Below, in pieces: positions 1 through 7,945 of a DNA stretch of 40,738 nt (position 1 is its first letter; each line of letters begins with the position of its first letter). The stretch spans positions 1 to 40,738 of the forward strand of contig CAMOUD010000004.1 of NCBI GenBank assembly GCA_946626215.1, written 5' to 3'. This stretch comes from an uncultured Lachnospiraceae bacterium (GTDB lineage Bacteria; Bacillota; Clostridia; Lachnospirales; Lachnospiraceae). Both the position numbers and the translations under genes were made by a program. Under the pieces are notes generated by a model. The model did not search any database. It had not been told where the DNA came from and worked only from the letters and a program-made list of their open reading frames with translations.

Positions 1-4
1 GAGC

Positions 5-40
5 GGATTCATCCCACGGTTAAAACCGTGGGCTTTCTCC
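5..40. mobile_element. Possible IS200/IS605 (tnpB-type) element end hairpin, partial
   Basis: A perfect 9-bp inverted repeat (13-21 with 24-32, CCCACGGTT/AACCGTGGG) is flanked by GGATTCAT on the left and CTTTCTCC on the right. That arrangement (GATTCAT, palindrome, then a pyrimidine-rich TTTCTC segment) is the usual look of the right end / guide-RNA end next to tnpB in IS1341/IS605-like elements. No transposase is visible because the window starts here, so the element, if real, lies to the left. The hairpin could also be an ordinary terminator of an unseen gene. Confidence 0.35.
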
Positions 41-80
41 GAAATCTATTGTAAAGGACCGCGATGGCTCCGGGAGCCCG

Positions 81-116
81 GGAAAGCCGCTCCGAAGGAA
101 CACGGAGCGGCTTTCC
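81..116 (-). terminator. Hairpin at end of lipoprotein gene
   Basis: A perfect 14-bp inverted repeat (81-94 with 103-116) encloses an 8-nt loop, 46 bp beyond the stop codon of the lipoprotein gene. There is no clean T run on the minus strand after the stem. It is best called a probable rho-independent-like terminator, possibly shared with whatever reads in from the left. Confidence 0.55.
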
Positions 117-161
117 GGTCAGATTTCTCTATGCTGCTTTCCCTTCTGAGGCCCGGACCGG

Positions 162-2225
162 TCAGCCGGCGAAATAGAGCCTGAGGAAATAGTCGTCCAG
201 GTCTTTTCCCTTTATGGTCTGGGGATACTCATCCGTATCCAGATCGATCCGGTAGAGGGTCCCGTCTTCCGCTTCCAGGAAAACGACGCTGACATTGTCC
301 GTATAGCGGATGGTCAGCCGGGTCCCCGCGGGAATCTCGGCCTTTTCCCCCGTCTCCAGGGTCTCCGGGTCCGCCTTATGGGCGGGCACGGGCGCCGTGG
401 TATCCAGAGGATAATAGGGCATGCCGGTCCACCAGCTGTCAGTCGGGACGGGCTTGCCGTCCTCTCCCAGGGTGCAGGCCCTGGCGATGGAATAGGTAGA
501 CATGACCTGGCTCCTGTCTCCGACAGCAAAAGCGTTCGGATCCGTGATCAGGATCTGTCCGCCTCCGCTCCCATAGTCACTGGAACGGGCAAGCCCGGTG
601 GACATCTCCTCCTGAACGGAGATCTTCCCTCCGGTCAGGTCCACGGGCAGGGTGTACTGGTAATCGTTGTCGCTGGTCAGGATGAACCAGAGGAAGGACC
701 TTTCTCCGTTCCGGATCAGGAACTGCTCCAGGCTGTAGGAGTAGATGTCGATCTCCTCTTTCTGATCCCCCAGGGCGACGACAAGGCCGGTGACGGTCTG
801 GAACTCATCCCTGTTGGCGCCGACGTAAAGGTCCTTCCTGTCTCCGCTTCCGTCCAGATCCACGGAATAGGTCCGGTAGGGGGCCAGTTCCCTGACATAG
901 ACGTCCGTCTCTTCCGAATAAGCCGGTGTAAAGAAGTCCGGGTCATCCCTGAAGCGGACGGAGCAGGTAAGCTCGCCCGCCGCGAAGGAGGCCAGGGCGT
1001 AGGGGGCGAAATAGAGGGTCAGGCCGTCGGGGTCCAGGGACCAGACCAGGTCCCTTTCAGGATCCGGATAATTCTCCCTGAGAAATGCCTCCAGCTCTTC
1101 CACGGAGCCGGCGTCCACGATGGCTTCATCGGCCACCTGGTCATAGAGAAGAGAGGCTGCCCGGCCGTACAGGCTGTCGGGATCCGCGACGACATCCGCC
1201 AGCTTCAGTTCCCTGCCCGTGGCCGTATCAAAGGCGTGGGAGAAGGAATAATAGTAGGGATGGGCCCCGCCGCTGTAGGTCTCATAGGAATACAGGACGG
1301 AGACCGCCTTCTCGTCGGCCCGGTTCACATAGGAGGAGCATTCCGCGAAGAACTGCATGTCCTGCGCCTCATCCGGGTATTCCTCCGCCGCTTCCACGAA
1401 ATGGTCATAGTCCGCCAGGACATCGGCTTCGATCTCCTTGCTCTTTAAGGTCAGGGCCTGGGCCAGTTCGGGATACTGAATGGCGGAATCCGTGGTCAGG
1501 CCCACCATATCGTAGCTGCAGCGGACCAGGCTGCTGCCGTCCTCTCCTTCCACGCCGGAATAATACCGGCCGGCCCTGTAGATCTGGGGCACATCGGTGT
1601 CGGGATGGACGGGCGCCTTTACGACCAGAGCCTGGTTCTCGGTGTCGTCGGTCAGGGGCTCATCCTCTGCCGGCTCCCAGGCAAATCCGTTCTCGGCTTC
1701 CTTCTCTTCCAGGCGCCGGATGTTGTCCAGGGCCTCCTCGAAATTTCCGTTCTCCAGGTCTTCCCTGACGAAATCGCCCGGCTCGTACCAGTAGAACTGG
1801 CTGTAGAAATCGTGGTACCAGGGCTGGTCCTCAAAGGCATAGCCCTGCCTGGCGTAGATCTCATTGACCGCCATCCGGATCAGCTTGTCGGGGCTGTCCT
1901 TGGGGTCCTCAAAAAGGCTCTGGATCTCCCGGTCTGTCAGAGAGAGGAAGGTCGAAAGCGGGAAGATCTCGCCTGTGGTCATCAGCTGGTGGTGGAGGGT
2001 CGTGAAGACGGAGGCCTCCGCCTGGTCCCCCGCGGGGACCTCAGCTGTCTCTTCGGGGACTTCTTCCCCGGTCTCCGCGCCCGCGGGATCTCCTGTTTCC
2101 TCCGCGGGGGCAGCCGTATCTCCCTTCTGGGGATCCGGCGCCGGGGCCGCGCCCTGGCCGCCTCCGCATCCTGTAAGGACCAGGGCCGCGCACAGGATCA
2201 TTGCCAGACTCTGTCTGAGTTTCAT
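162..2225 (-). CDS. Lipoprotein with YARHG and DUF4163/DUF3298 (RsiV-like) domains
   Basis: This 687-residue protein begins with a lipoprotein signal peptide: basic MKLRQ, a hydrophobic stretch and the lipobox LTGC, giving Cys20 as the probable lipidated residue. A low-complexity acidic Ala/Glu/Pro linker follows (about 21-75). Then comes a YARHG domain (about 95-165, core IYARQGYAFED) and a region resembling DUF4163/DUF3298 (about 200-440, with YETYSGGAHPYYYSFSHAF and later the D-P-D-G-L-T-L-Y-F strand typical of RsiV/PdaC folds). The C-terminal 200 residues are not recognised. DUF3298 domains occur in anti-sigma factors and peptidoglycan-related proteins; no sigma factor is adjacent, so the role (cell-surface or envelope sensing) is an inference. 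The start has an AAAGGA site upstream. The gene stands alone with its own promoter. Confidence 0.8.
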   Translation of the reverse strand: MKLRQSLAMILCAALVLTGCGGGQGAAPAPDPQKGDTAAPAEETGDPAGAETGEEVPEETAEVPAGDQAEASVFTTLHHQLMTTGEIFPLSTFLSLTDREIQSLFEDPKDSPDKLIRMAVNEIYARQGYAFEDQPWYHDFYSQFYWYEPGDFVREDLENGNFEEALDNIRRLEEKEAENGFAWEPAEDEPLTDDTENQALVVKAPVHPDTDVPQIYRAGRYYSGVEGEDGSSLVRCSYDMVGLTTDSAIQYPELAQALTLKSKEIEADVLADYDHFVEAAEEYPDEAQDMQFFAECSSYVNRADEKAVSVLYSYETYSGGAHPYYYSFSHAFDTATGRELKLADVVADPDSLYGRAASLLYDQVADEAIVDAGSVEELEAFLRENYPDPERDLVWSLDPDGLTLYFAPYALASFAAGELTCSVRFRDDPDFFTPAYSEETDVYVRELAPYRTYSVDLDGSGDRKDLYVGANRDEFQTVTGLVVALGDQKEEIDIYSYSLEQFLIRNGERSFLWFILTSDNDYQYTLPVDLTGGKISVQEEMSTGLARSSDYGSGGGQILITDPNAFAVGDRSQVMSTYSIARACTLGEDGKPVPTDSWWTGMPYYPLDTTAPVPAHKADPETLETGEKAEIPAGTRLTIRYTDNVSVVFLEAEDGTLYRIDLDTDEYPQTIKGKDLDDYFLRLYFAG

Positions 2226-2325
2226 CTCTTCATCCTTTCTGCCGCCTCCGCGGCGGCGCCTTATGTCTTTTCCTTAAGCTGTCATCCGGCCGGGAAAAGG
2301 AACGCCCGGTCCGGACTGCTCTTTT

Positions 2326-2353
2326 ATTGTACCACCCTCCGGGCCCGTTTCAG
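2326..2353 (-). promoter_or_regulatory. Candidate sigma-A promoter for the lipoprotein gene
   Basis: On the minus strand there is an extended -10 TGGTACAAT (TACAAT at 2331-2326) and, 16 bp upstream, CTGAAA (2353-2348) as a weak -35. It lies about 100 bp upstream of the lipoprotein start, leaving a leader of roughly 95 nt. Confidence 0.5.
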
Positions 2354-2376
2354 GACCGTGTATGTTTATTTTTTCA

Positions 2377-2520
2377 TCAGAGGATGGGGACTTCCTCCCG
2401 GTCAAGGAGGAGGCGGATCTCCCGGTTCAGCTGGCGCTGGACCCAGCGGTAGTCCTCCTCCCGGCACTCCGCCAGGATGGTGATCCTGAAGGAATCCTTG
2501 CCGATGGCTTCGACGCCCCC
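2377..2520 (-). pseudogene. C-terminal remnant of an MscS-family channel gene
   Basis: The minus-strand frame reads GVEAIGKDSFRITILAEC, continues through VQRQLNREIRLLLD and stops after EVPIL. This matches the C-terminal cytoplasmic domain of MscS channels (pattern YLGVE..., then Q.R.L.R.I.ILFD.N.VEIPFPQ), and lines up with residues about 252-300 of the intact MscS encoded at 12746-13675. The N-terminal membrane part, the pore helix and the final PFPQ segment are absent. The frame is open further upstream (to an ATG at 2625), but that part has no channel similarity and overlaps promoter-like DNA. I read it as a degraded second mscS paralog; a short expressed peptide cannot be excluded. Confidence 0.55.
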
Positions 2521-2537
2521 GGTAAATATCACTGTTT

Positions 2538-2581
2538 TAGCACGAAAATTGTGCCTGTCTGGTCCATTATAGCACGAAAAT
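2538..2581 (-). promoter_or_regulatory. Extended -10 promoter overlapped by a 12-bp direct repeat
   Basis: On the minus strand, TGCTATAAT (TATAAT at 2571-2566) is a good extended -10 element without an obvious -35. The 12-mer ATTTTCGTGCTA occurs twice (2581-2570 and 2549-2538), 32 bp apart, about three helical turns. One copy overlaps the -10 and the other lies where transcription would start. The second copy also contains GCAC...GTGC inverted symmetry. This looks like an operator pair, but nothing intact lies downstream except the MscS remnant. Confidence 0.4.
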
Positions 2582-2582
2582 G

Positions 2583-2595
2583 CCCCCGCCGGGGG
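2583..2595 (-). terminator. Weak terminator-like hairpin after ilvC
   Basis: CCCCC-GGC-GGGGG followed by CATTTTC on the minus strand lies 55 bp downstream of the ilvC stop codon. The stem is short and the T run is four bases, so this is a weak candidate for the end of the ilv transcript. Confidence 0.35.
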
Positions 2596-2649
2596 AAGCT
2601 GGCGCTTTCCGCCCGGAAGGGGCATGGAATCTTACGACCTGTATGGGGA

Positions 2650-3675
<1,026 letters not shown>

Positions 3676-3740
3676 TTTCATTCCTCCAAATTTACTATTA
3701 TCTATTTGCTTCTCCGGAAGGGCCGGAGTCAAGCAGCTTT

Positions 3741-4289
3741 TTATTCCTCCGTGTCCTCGCCGTCAACATAGCGGTAGGTCTCGCCTTCCCTGTTGATCAT
3801 GATGACATTGGAGACGCCTCTGCCCAGGCCTGCCACGCCCGTGCGGGCCAGTTCCAGGATCTCATAGCCGGACAGGAGCCGGAGCAGGGCATCGATCTTG
3901 CCCGAATTGCCGGTGGCTTCGATCATCAGGCTCTCCTCGGATACATCAATGATGTTGCCGCGGAAGATGTTGGCCAGAGTGATGACGCCGTCCCGCATGG
4001 AAGCGTCGGCCTTGACCTTGATCAGGGCCAGCTCCCTGTAGACGGATTCGCTGGGCTTCAGCTCATGGATGTCCCTGACGTCCACCAGCTTGGCGACCTG
4101 CTTTTCGATCTGCTCCAGGATGTCCTCGTCACCGCTGGTCACGACCGTGATCCGGGTGATCCTGGGATCGGCCGTTTCGCCTGCCGTGATGGACTCGATG
4201 TTATAGCCTCTGCGGGAGAACAGACCGGCGACACGGCTCAGGACACCGGTATTGTTGTCGACCAGAAGCTGGAATACTCTTCTATGCAT
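3741..4289 (-). CDS. ilvN: Acetohydroxyacid synthase regulatory subunit, second copy
   Basis: This 182-residue protein is a full-length small subunit. An N-terminal ACT domain (about 3-75) has [22 protein letters not shown], keeping the Asn/Gly/Asn residues known to bind valine in IlvH/IlvN. A C-terminal activation domain follows (about 80-165, ending GVAGLGRG). It should bind the IlvB catalytic subunit, raise its activity and confer feedback inhibition. A near-consensus promoter (4355-4383) lies just upstream, so this copy and ilvC can be transcribed apart from ilvB. It is only moderately similar to the neighbouring copy, so the pair is an old duplication or a case of separate ancestry. Confidence 0.92.
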   Translation of the reverse strand: MHRRVFQLLVDNNTGVLSRVAGLFSRRGYNIESITAGETADPRITRITVVTSGDEDILEQIEKQVAKLVDVRDIHELKPSESVYRELALIKVKADASMRDGVITLANIFRGNIIDVSEESLMIEATGNSGKIDALLRLLSGYEILELARTGVAGLGRGVSNVIMINREGETYRYVDGEDTEE

Positions 4290-4354
4290 AATTATTCATC
4301 CTTGTCGTCCGCACCGGACGGACATTTGTAAGCTTTCAGAACTCAATCCCGAAT

Positions 4355-4383
4355 ATTATACAGCCGGGCCTGTGCGAAGTCAA
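4355..4383 (-). promoter_or_regulatory. Strong sigma-A promoter inside the ilv cluster
   Basis: Minus strand TTGACT (4383-4378), 17-bp spacer, TATAAT (4360-4355). It sits in the 101-bp gap between the two small-subunit genes, beginning 8 bp after the first one's stop codon. It should give a leader of about 55-60 nt for the second ilvN and ilvC. Confidence 0.85.
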
Positions 4384-4390
4384 TGCGGAG

Positions 4391-4870
4391 TCACTCGGCG
4401 CACCGGGTCATGGCCACCATGCCGCTGCGGGCGATCTCCACGATGCTGACCGTCTTCAGGGTATTGATGAAGATCTGGATCCTGTCGGGGGTATCGCACA
4501 TCTGGATCATCATCAGGTTCTTGGACATGTCCACGATCCTGGCACCCATGATCTCACAGTTCTCCATGATGTCCTTGCGGTTGGACCGGTTGTAGCGGAC
4601 CTTGACCAGGAGCAGCTCCCGGTTCAGGCTCTCGGTCTCGCCGAAGGTCTTGACCTTGATGACATCCAGCTTCTTATTGAGCTGCTTTTCGATCTGCTCC
4701 AGGGTCCTCTGGTCGCCGCTGGACACGATGACCATGTTGGAGACCGACTTGTCGTCCGTCTCGCCGACCACGATGGACTCGATGTTGAAGCACCGTCTCC
4801 AGAAGAGGCCTGCCACCTTGCACAGGACGCCGGACCGGTTCTCGACCGTTATGGAATAAATTCGTCTCAT
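4391..4870 (-). CDS. ilvN: Acetohydroxyacid synthase regulatory subunit, first copy
   Basis: This 159-residue small subunit directly follows ilvB (17-bp gap). Its ACT domain reads NRSGVLCKVAGLFWRRCFNIES, with the valine-site Asn, Gly and Asn retained but the usual GYN changed to CFN. A shorter C-terminal domain ends MVAMTRCAE. It is about 20 residues shorter than the next gene's product. Its position next to ilvB suggests it is the cognate partner; the second copy may be an alternative partner with different effector response. That division of labour is inference. An AGGGGGAAAG ribosome site precedes the ATG. Confidence 0.9.
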   Translation of the reverse strand: MRRIYSITVENRSGVLCKVAGLFWRRCFNIESIVVGETDDKSVSNMVIVSSGDQRTLEQIEKQLNKKLDVIKVKTFGETESLNRELLLVKVRYNRSNRKDIMENCEIMGARIVDMSKNLMMIQMCDTPDRIQIFINTLKTVSIVEIARSGMVAMTRCAE

Positions 4871-4887
4871 CCGTCTTTCCCCCTTCG

Positions 4888-6570
4888 TCAGCAGATATCA
4901 TCCGGGTCCACGCAGACCTCCAGAAGAATGGACCGGTTGTCCTCCAGGAATTCCCGGATGGTCTCATCCATCTTATTCTCATCCGTCAGCTTCAGATAGT
5001 CGATCCGGTAGGCCTTCGCCAGCATGTCCAGGTCAGGGGTAGGCGACATATCCGTCACCGAGAACCTGTCATGGTAGACCAGGTGCTGGTGCTGCCGGAC
5101 CATGCCCAGGACGTTGTTGCGCAGGACCACCAGCTTGACGGGGACGCCGTACTGGTCGGCGGTGGACAGCTCCATCATGGTCATCTGGAAGGCGCCGTCG
5201 CCGCAGACCGCCACCACCTGGCGGCCGGGACAGGCCAGCCTGGCTCCCATGGCCGCCGGAAAGGCGTAGCCCATGGTGCCCATGCCGCCGGAGGTCAGGA
5301 ACCTCCCCTTCCGGATCACGGCGTTGGCGCAGGACCAGATCTGGTTCTGGCCGACGTCGGCGATATAGACCGCGTCCTCATCCATGGCCAGGGACAGGGC
5401 CCGGATAAAGACCCTGGGGTCCACATATCCCATGCCTTCTTTCATGGCGGCGTTCTTTTCCGCCAGCTTCTTCCGGGCCTCCGTCCTCTTCCTGAGCTCC
5501 TCATTGATGACATCGTCCCGGATCCCGTCCAGGAAGTCCAGCCAGTCGGAGAAGTCCACGTTCAGGTCCCTGGTATTGAACTCGGTAAAGATCTCCTTGA
5601 TGTCGCCCACCAGGGGGATGGAGGGACCGGCGTTCTTGCCGATCTCCGCGGGGTCCACGTCGATGTGGGCCATGATCTTGTTCTCAGTGATCAGGTCCGG
5701 CTGGGAAATGGACCGGTCCGCCAGTCTGGCGCCCACCATGAGGATCATGTCCGCCTCATTCATGGCCCGGTTCCCGTATCTCTGGCCGTTGTTGCCCACC
5801 ATGCCGTAAAAGAGGGGATGGTCGGAGGGCATGGTCCCCAGACCCATCATGGTGGAGACCACAGGGATGTCATAGCGCTCGGAGAATTCCCGGACTTCCT
5901 TCACGGCGCCGGACAGATGGACGCCGCCGCCCACGCAGATGATGGGACGCCTGGCCCTGGAAAGCTCCCGCATGACCCTTTTGATCTGGACGGGATGCCC
6001 CTGGACCGTGGGCTTGTAGGTCCTGAGGTTCACGCCCACCGGGTAGGCAAAGCCTGCCACCCGGTCCATCTGGATATCGTGGGGGATGTCGATCAGGACA
6101 GGGCCCTTCCTGCCGGTATTGGCGATGTGGAAGGCTTCCTTGACGATCCTGGGGATATCCGAGGCCCTGCGGACGATATAGGAATATTTGACAAAGGATT
6201 CGCAGGAGCCGGAGATGTCCGCCTCCTGGAAGACGTCGCCGCCCAGCTGGTAGGAATCCACCTGGCCGGTGATGCAGATCAGGGGAATGGAGTCCGCGAA
6301 GGCGGTGGCGATCCCCGTGATCAGGTTGGTGGCGCCGGGACCGGAGGTCACGACGCAGACGCCGGGCTTGCCGGATACTCTGGTATAGCCGGAGGCGGCG
6401 TGGGCCGCGCACTGCTCCTGGCGGACCAGGATGGTCTGAATATCGGAATCCAGGATGGAATTGAAGAAGGGACAGATGGCCACGCCGGGGTAGCCGAACA
6501 CCATTTCCACGCCTTCCTCTTCCAGGCTCCTGACCAGGGCGTCAGCCCCTGTAACAACTTTTCTGATCAT
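4888..6570 (-). CDS. ilvB: Acetohydroxyacid synthase catalytic subunit, divergent
   Basis: This 560-residue ThDP enzyme condenses two pyruvates, or pyruvate with 2-ketobutyrate. Seen in order: an N-terminal Pyr domain with the catalytic Glu in LVRQEQCAAHAASGYTR, a central FAD-binding-type domain, and a C-terminal PP domain with GDGAF, 25 residues, then NN for Mg-ThDP. Its identity is supported by two adjacent ilvN genes and ilvC. Several normally constant positions differ: GYPGG is GYPGV; the Trp of GMVxQWQ (Arabidopsis W574, yeast W586) is His in GMVRQHQ; and the Pro site after GQV is Asp. These sites shape herbicide binding and second-substrate choice, so altered specificity is plausible. 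It starts 105 bp after tyrS. Confidence 0.9.
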   Translation of the reverse strand: MIRKVVTGADALVRSLEEEGVEMVFGYPGVAICPFFNSILDSDIQTILVRQEQCAAHAASGYTRVSGKPGVCVVTSGPGATNLITGIATAFADSIPLICITGQVDSYQLGGDVFQEADISGSCESFVKYSYIVRRASDIPRIVKEAFHIANTGRKGPVLIDIPHDIQMDRVAGFAYPVGVNLRTYKPTVQGHPVQIKRVMRELSRARRPIICVGGGVHLSGAVKEVREFSERYDIPVVSTMMGLGTMPSDHPLFYGMVGNNGQRYGNRAMNEADMILMVGARLADRSISQPDLITENKIMAHIDVDPAEIGKNAGPSIPLVGDIKEIFTEFNTRDLNVDFSDWLDFLDGIRDDVINEELRKRTEARKKLAEKNAAMKEGMGYVDPRVFIRALSLAMDEDAVYIADVGQNQIWSCANAVIRKGRFLTSGGMGTMGYAFPAAMGARLACPGRQVVAVCGDGAFQMTMMELSTADQYGVPVKLVVLRNNVLGMVRQHQHLVYHDRFSVTDMSPTPDLDMLAKAYRIDYLKLTDENKMDETIREFLEDNRSILLEVCVDPDDIC

Positions 6571-6584
6571 GTATGGCCCTTCCT

Positions 6585-6644
6585 GCCCGCGTATCCCGCG
6601 GGCACGGGTATATCTGACAGGAGGCCGATCCCTCAGGACCGGCC
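6585..6644 (-). promoter_or_regulatory. Two hairpins between tyrS and ilvB
   Basis: Minus-strand hairpin 1 pairs 6644-6636 with 6631-6623 (9 bp with one G-U). Hairpin 2 pairs 6603-6597 with 6591-6585 (7 bp, GCCCGCG) and sits just before the AGGAAGG ribosome site of ilvB. Neither is followed by a T run and no branched-chain leader peptide or T-box was seen. They may be processing or weak attenuation structures. Confidence 0.35.
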
Positions 6645-6675
6645 CCCCTGCATCCCTGGCTGCCTGCCGAAGCGA

Positions 6676-7911
6676 TCAGCCTTTGTAGACGACCTTCTTG
6701 AATTTCTTCTTGCCGCGCTTTAAGAGGATCCCGCCGCGCAGCTGGTCTTTGCTATAGGAGGCGCTGATCTCAGCCACCTTTTCCCCGTCGGCCGTCACGC
6801 CGCCCTGCTGGACGTTCCTGCGGGCCTCGGACCTGGAGGGCGCGAGACCGGAGGCGGTCAGGAGGGTCAGGATATCCACGCTGCCGTCCTCGCCGAAGAG
6901 AGCGTCCCCGATCTCAGCCTCGGGCACGTTGTCCAGGCTGCCGGTACCGGCCGCGGAAAAGAGGGCCTGGGCGCCTGCCTTGGCCTTCTTCGCCTCTTCC
7001 TCGCCGTGGACCAGAGTGGTCAGCTCGTCCGCCAGGATGGTCTTGGCCTCATTGAGCCTGCTGCCCTCCCAGGCGTCCATCTCGTCGATCTGCTCCAGGG
7101 GCAGGAAGGTCAGCATCCGGAGGCATTTGAGGACGTCGGCGTCGCTCACGTTCCTCCAGTACTGGTAGAAGTCATAGGGAGAGGTCTTTTCGGGATCCAG
7201 CCAGACAGCGCCGTTGGCCGTCTTGCCCATCTTCTTGCCCTCGGAGTTGAGCAGGAGGGTGATGGTCATGGCGTGGGCGTCTTTGCCCAGCTTCTTGCGG
7301 ATCAGCTCGGTGCCGGCCAGCATGTTGGACCACTGGTCGTCGCCGCCGAACTGCATGTTGCAGCCGTATCTCTCATAGAGGCAGAGGAAGTCATAGGCCT
7401 GCATGATCATGTAGTTGAATTCCAGGAAGGACAGGCCCTTCTCCATGCGCTGCTCATAGCACTTGGCCCTGAGCATGGTGTTGACGGAGAAGTGGGCGCC
7501 GATGTCGCGGATGAACTCAATGTAGTTGAGGTCCCGGAGCCAGTCGGCGTTGTTGACCATCATGGCCTTGCCTTCACCGAACTCGATGAACCGGCTCATC
7601 TGCTTTTTGAAGCACTCGCAGTTGTGGTCGATCATCTCGGTGGTCATCATCTTTCTCAGGTCCTGTCTGCCGGAGGGGTCGCCGATCATGCCGGTGCCGC
7701 CGCCGACCAGGGCGATGGGCTTGTTGCCTGCCATCTGCAGCCGCTTCATCAGAAGCAGGGCCATGAAATGGCCGACATGGAGAGAGTCCGCGGTGGGGTC
7801 GAAGCCGATATAGAAGGTAGCCTTGCCGGCGTTGACCATTTCCCTGATCTTTTCCTCATCGGTTACCTGGGCCAGCAGACCTCTTGCCTGCAGTTCTTCA
7901 TAGACTTTCAT
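6676..7911 (-). CDS. tyrS: Tyrosyl-tRNA synthetase
   Basis: This class Ic aminoacyl-tRNA synthetase charges tRNA-Tyr. It has 411 residues, usual for the bacterial TyrRS type. The ATP site shows HVGH (HIGH motif, about residue 46) and KMGKT (KMSKS motif, about 231). The tyrosine pocket has YMIMQAYDF and QFGGDDQWSN. The C-terminal S4 RNA-binding domain (about 345-411) shows PSRSEARRNVQQGGV. The gap to gpsA upstream is only 34 bp, so there is no room for a T-box leader; regulation would be with the der-plsY-gpsA operon. The ribosome site (GAGG) is unusually far from the ATG. Confidence 0.95.
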   Translation of the reverse strand: MKVYEELQARGLLAQVTDEEKIREMVNAGKATFYIGFDPTADSLHVGHFMALLLMKRLQMAGNKPIALVGGGTGMIGDPSGRQDLRKMMTTEMIDHNCECFKKQMSRFIEFGEGKAMMVNNADWLRDLNYIEFIRDIGAHFSVNTMLRAKCYEQRMEKGLSFLEFNYMIMQAYDFLCLYERYGCNMQFGGDDQWSNMLAGTELIRKKLGKDAHAMTITLLLNSEGKKMGKTANGAVWLDPEKTSPYDFYQYWRNVSDADVLKCLRMLTFLPLEQIDEMDAWEGSRLNEAKTILADELTTLVHGEEEAKKAKAGAQALFSAAGTGSLDNVPEAEIGDALFGEDGSVDILTLLTASGLAPSRSEARRNVQQGGVTADGEKVAEISASYSKDQLRGGILLKRGKKKFKKVVYKG

Positions 7912-7945
7912 GGATACACATTACCTCGATTCCTGTTATCGTATA

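Noticed and set aside
378-1448. Plus-strand frame of 356 codons opposite the lipoprotein
   Set aside because: A shadow of the YARHG/DUF3298 lipoprotein gene; no family features or ribosome site.
3676-3740. Separate promoter directly before ilvC
   Set aside because: A TTGACT is present, but the nearest -10-like sequences (AAATAG, TAGATA) are 19-22 bp away; the promoter at 4355-4383 explains expression better.
5071-6723. Plus-strand 550-codon frame opposite ilvB
   Set aside because: His/Asp/Gly-rich shadow caused by third-position GC bias; ilvB is unambiguous.
7912-7945. T-box leader for tyrS
   Set aside because: Only 34 bp separate gpsA and tyrS, with no specifier stem or antiterminator.
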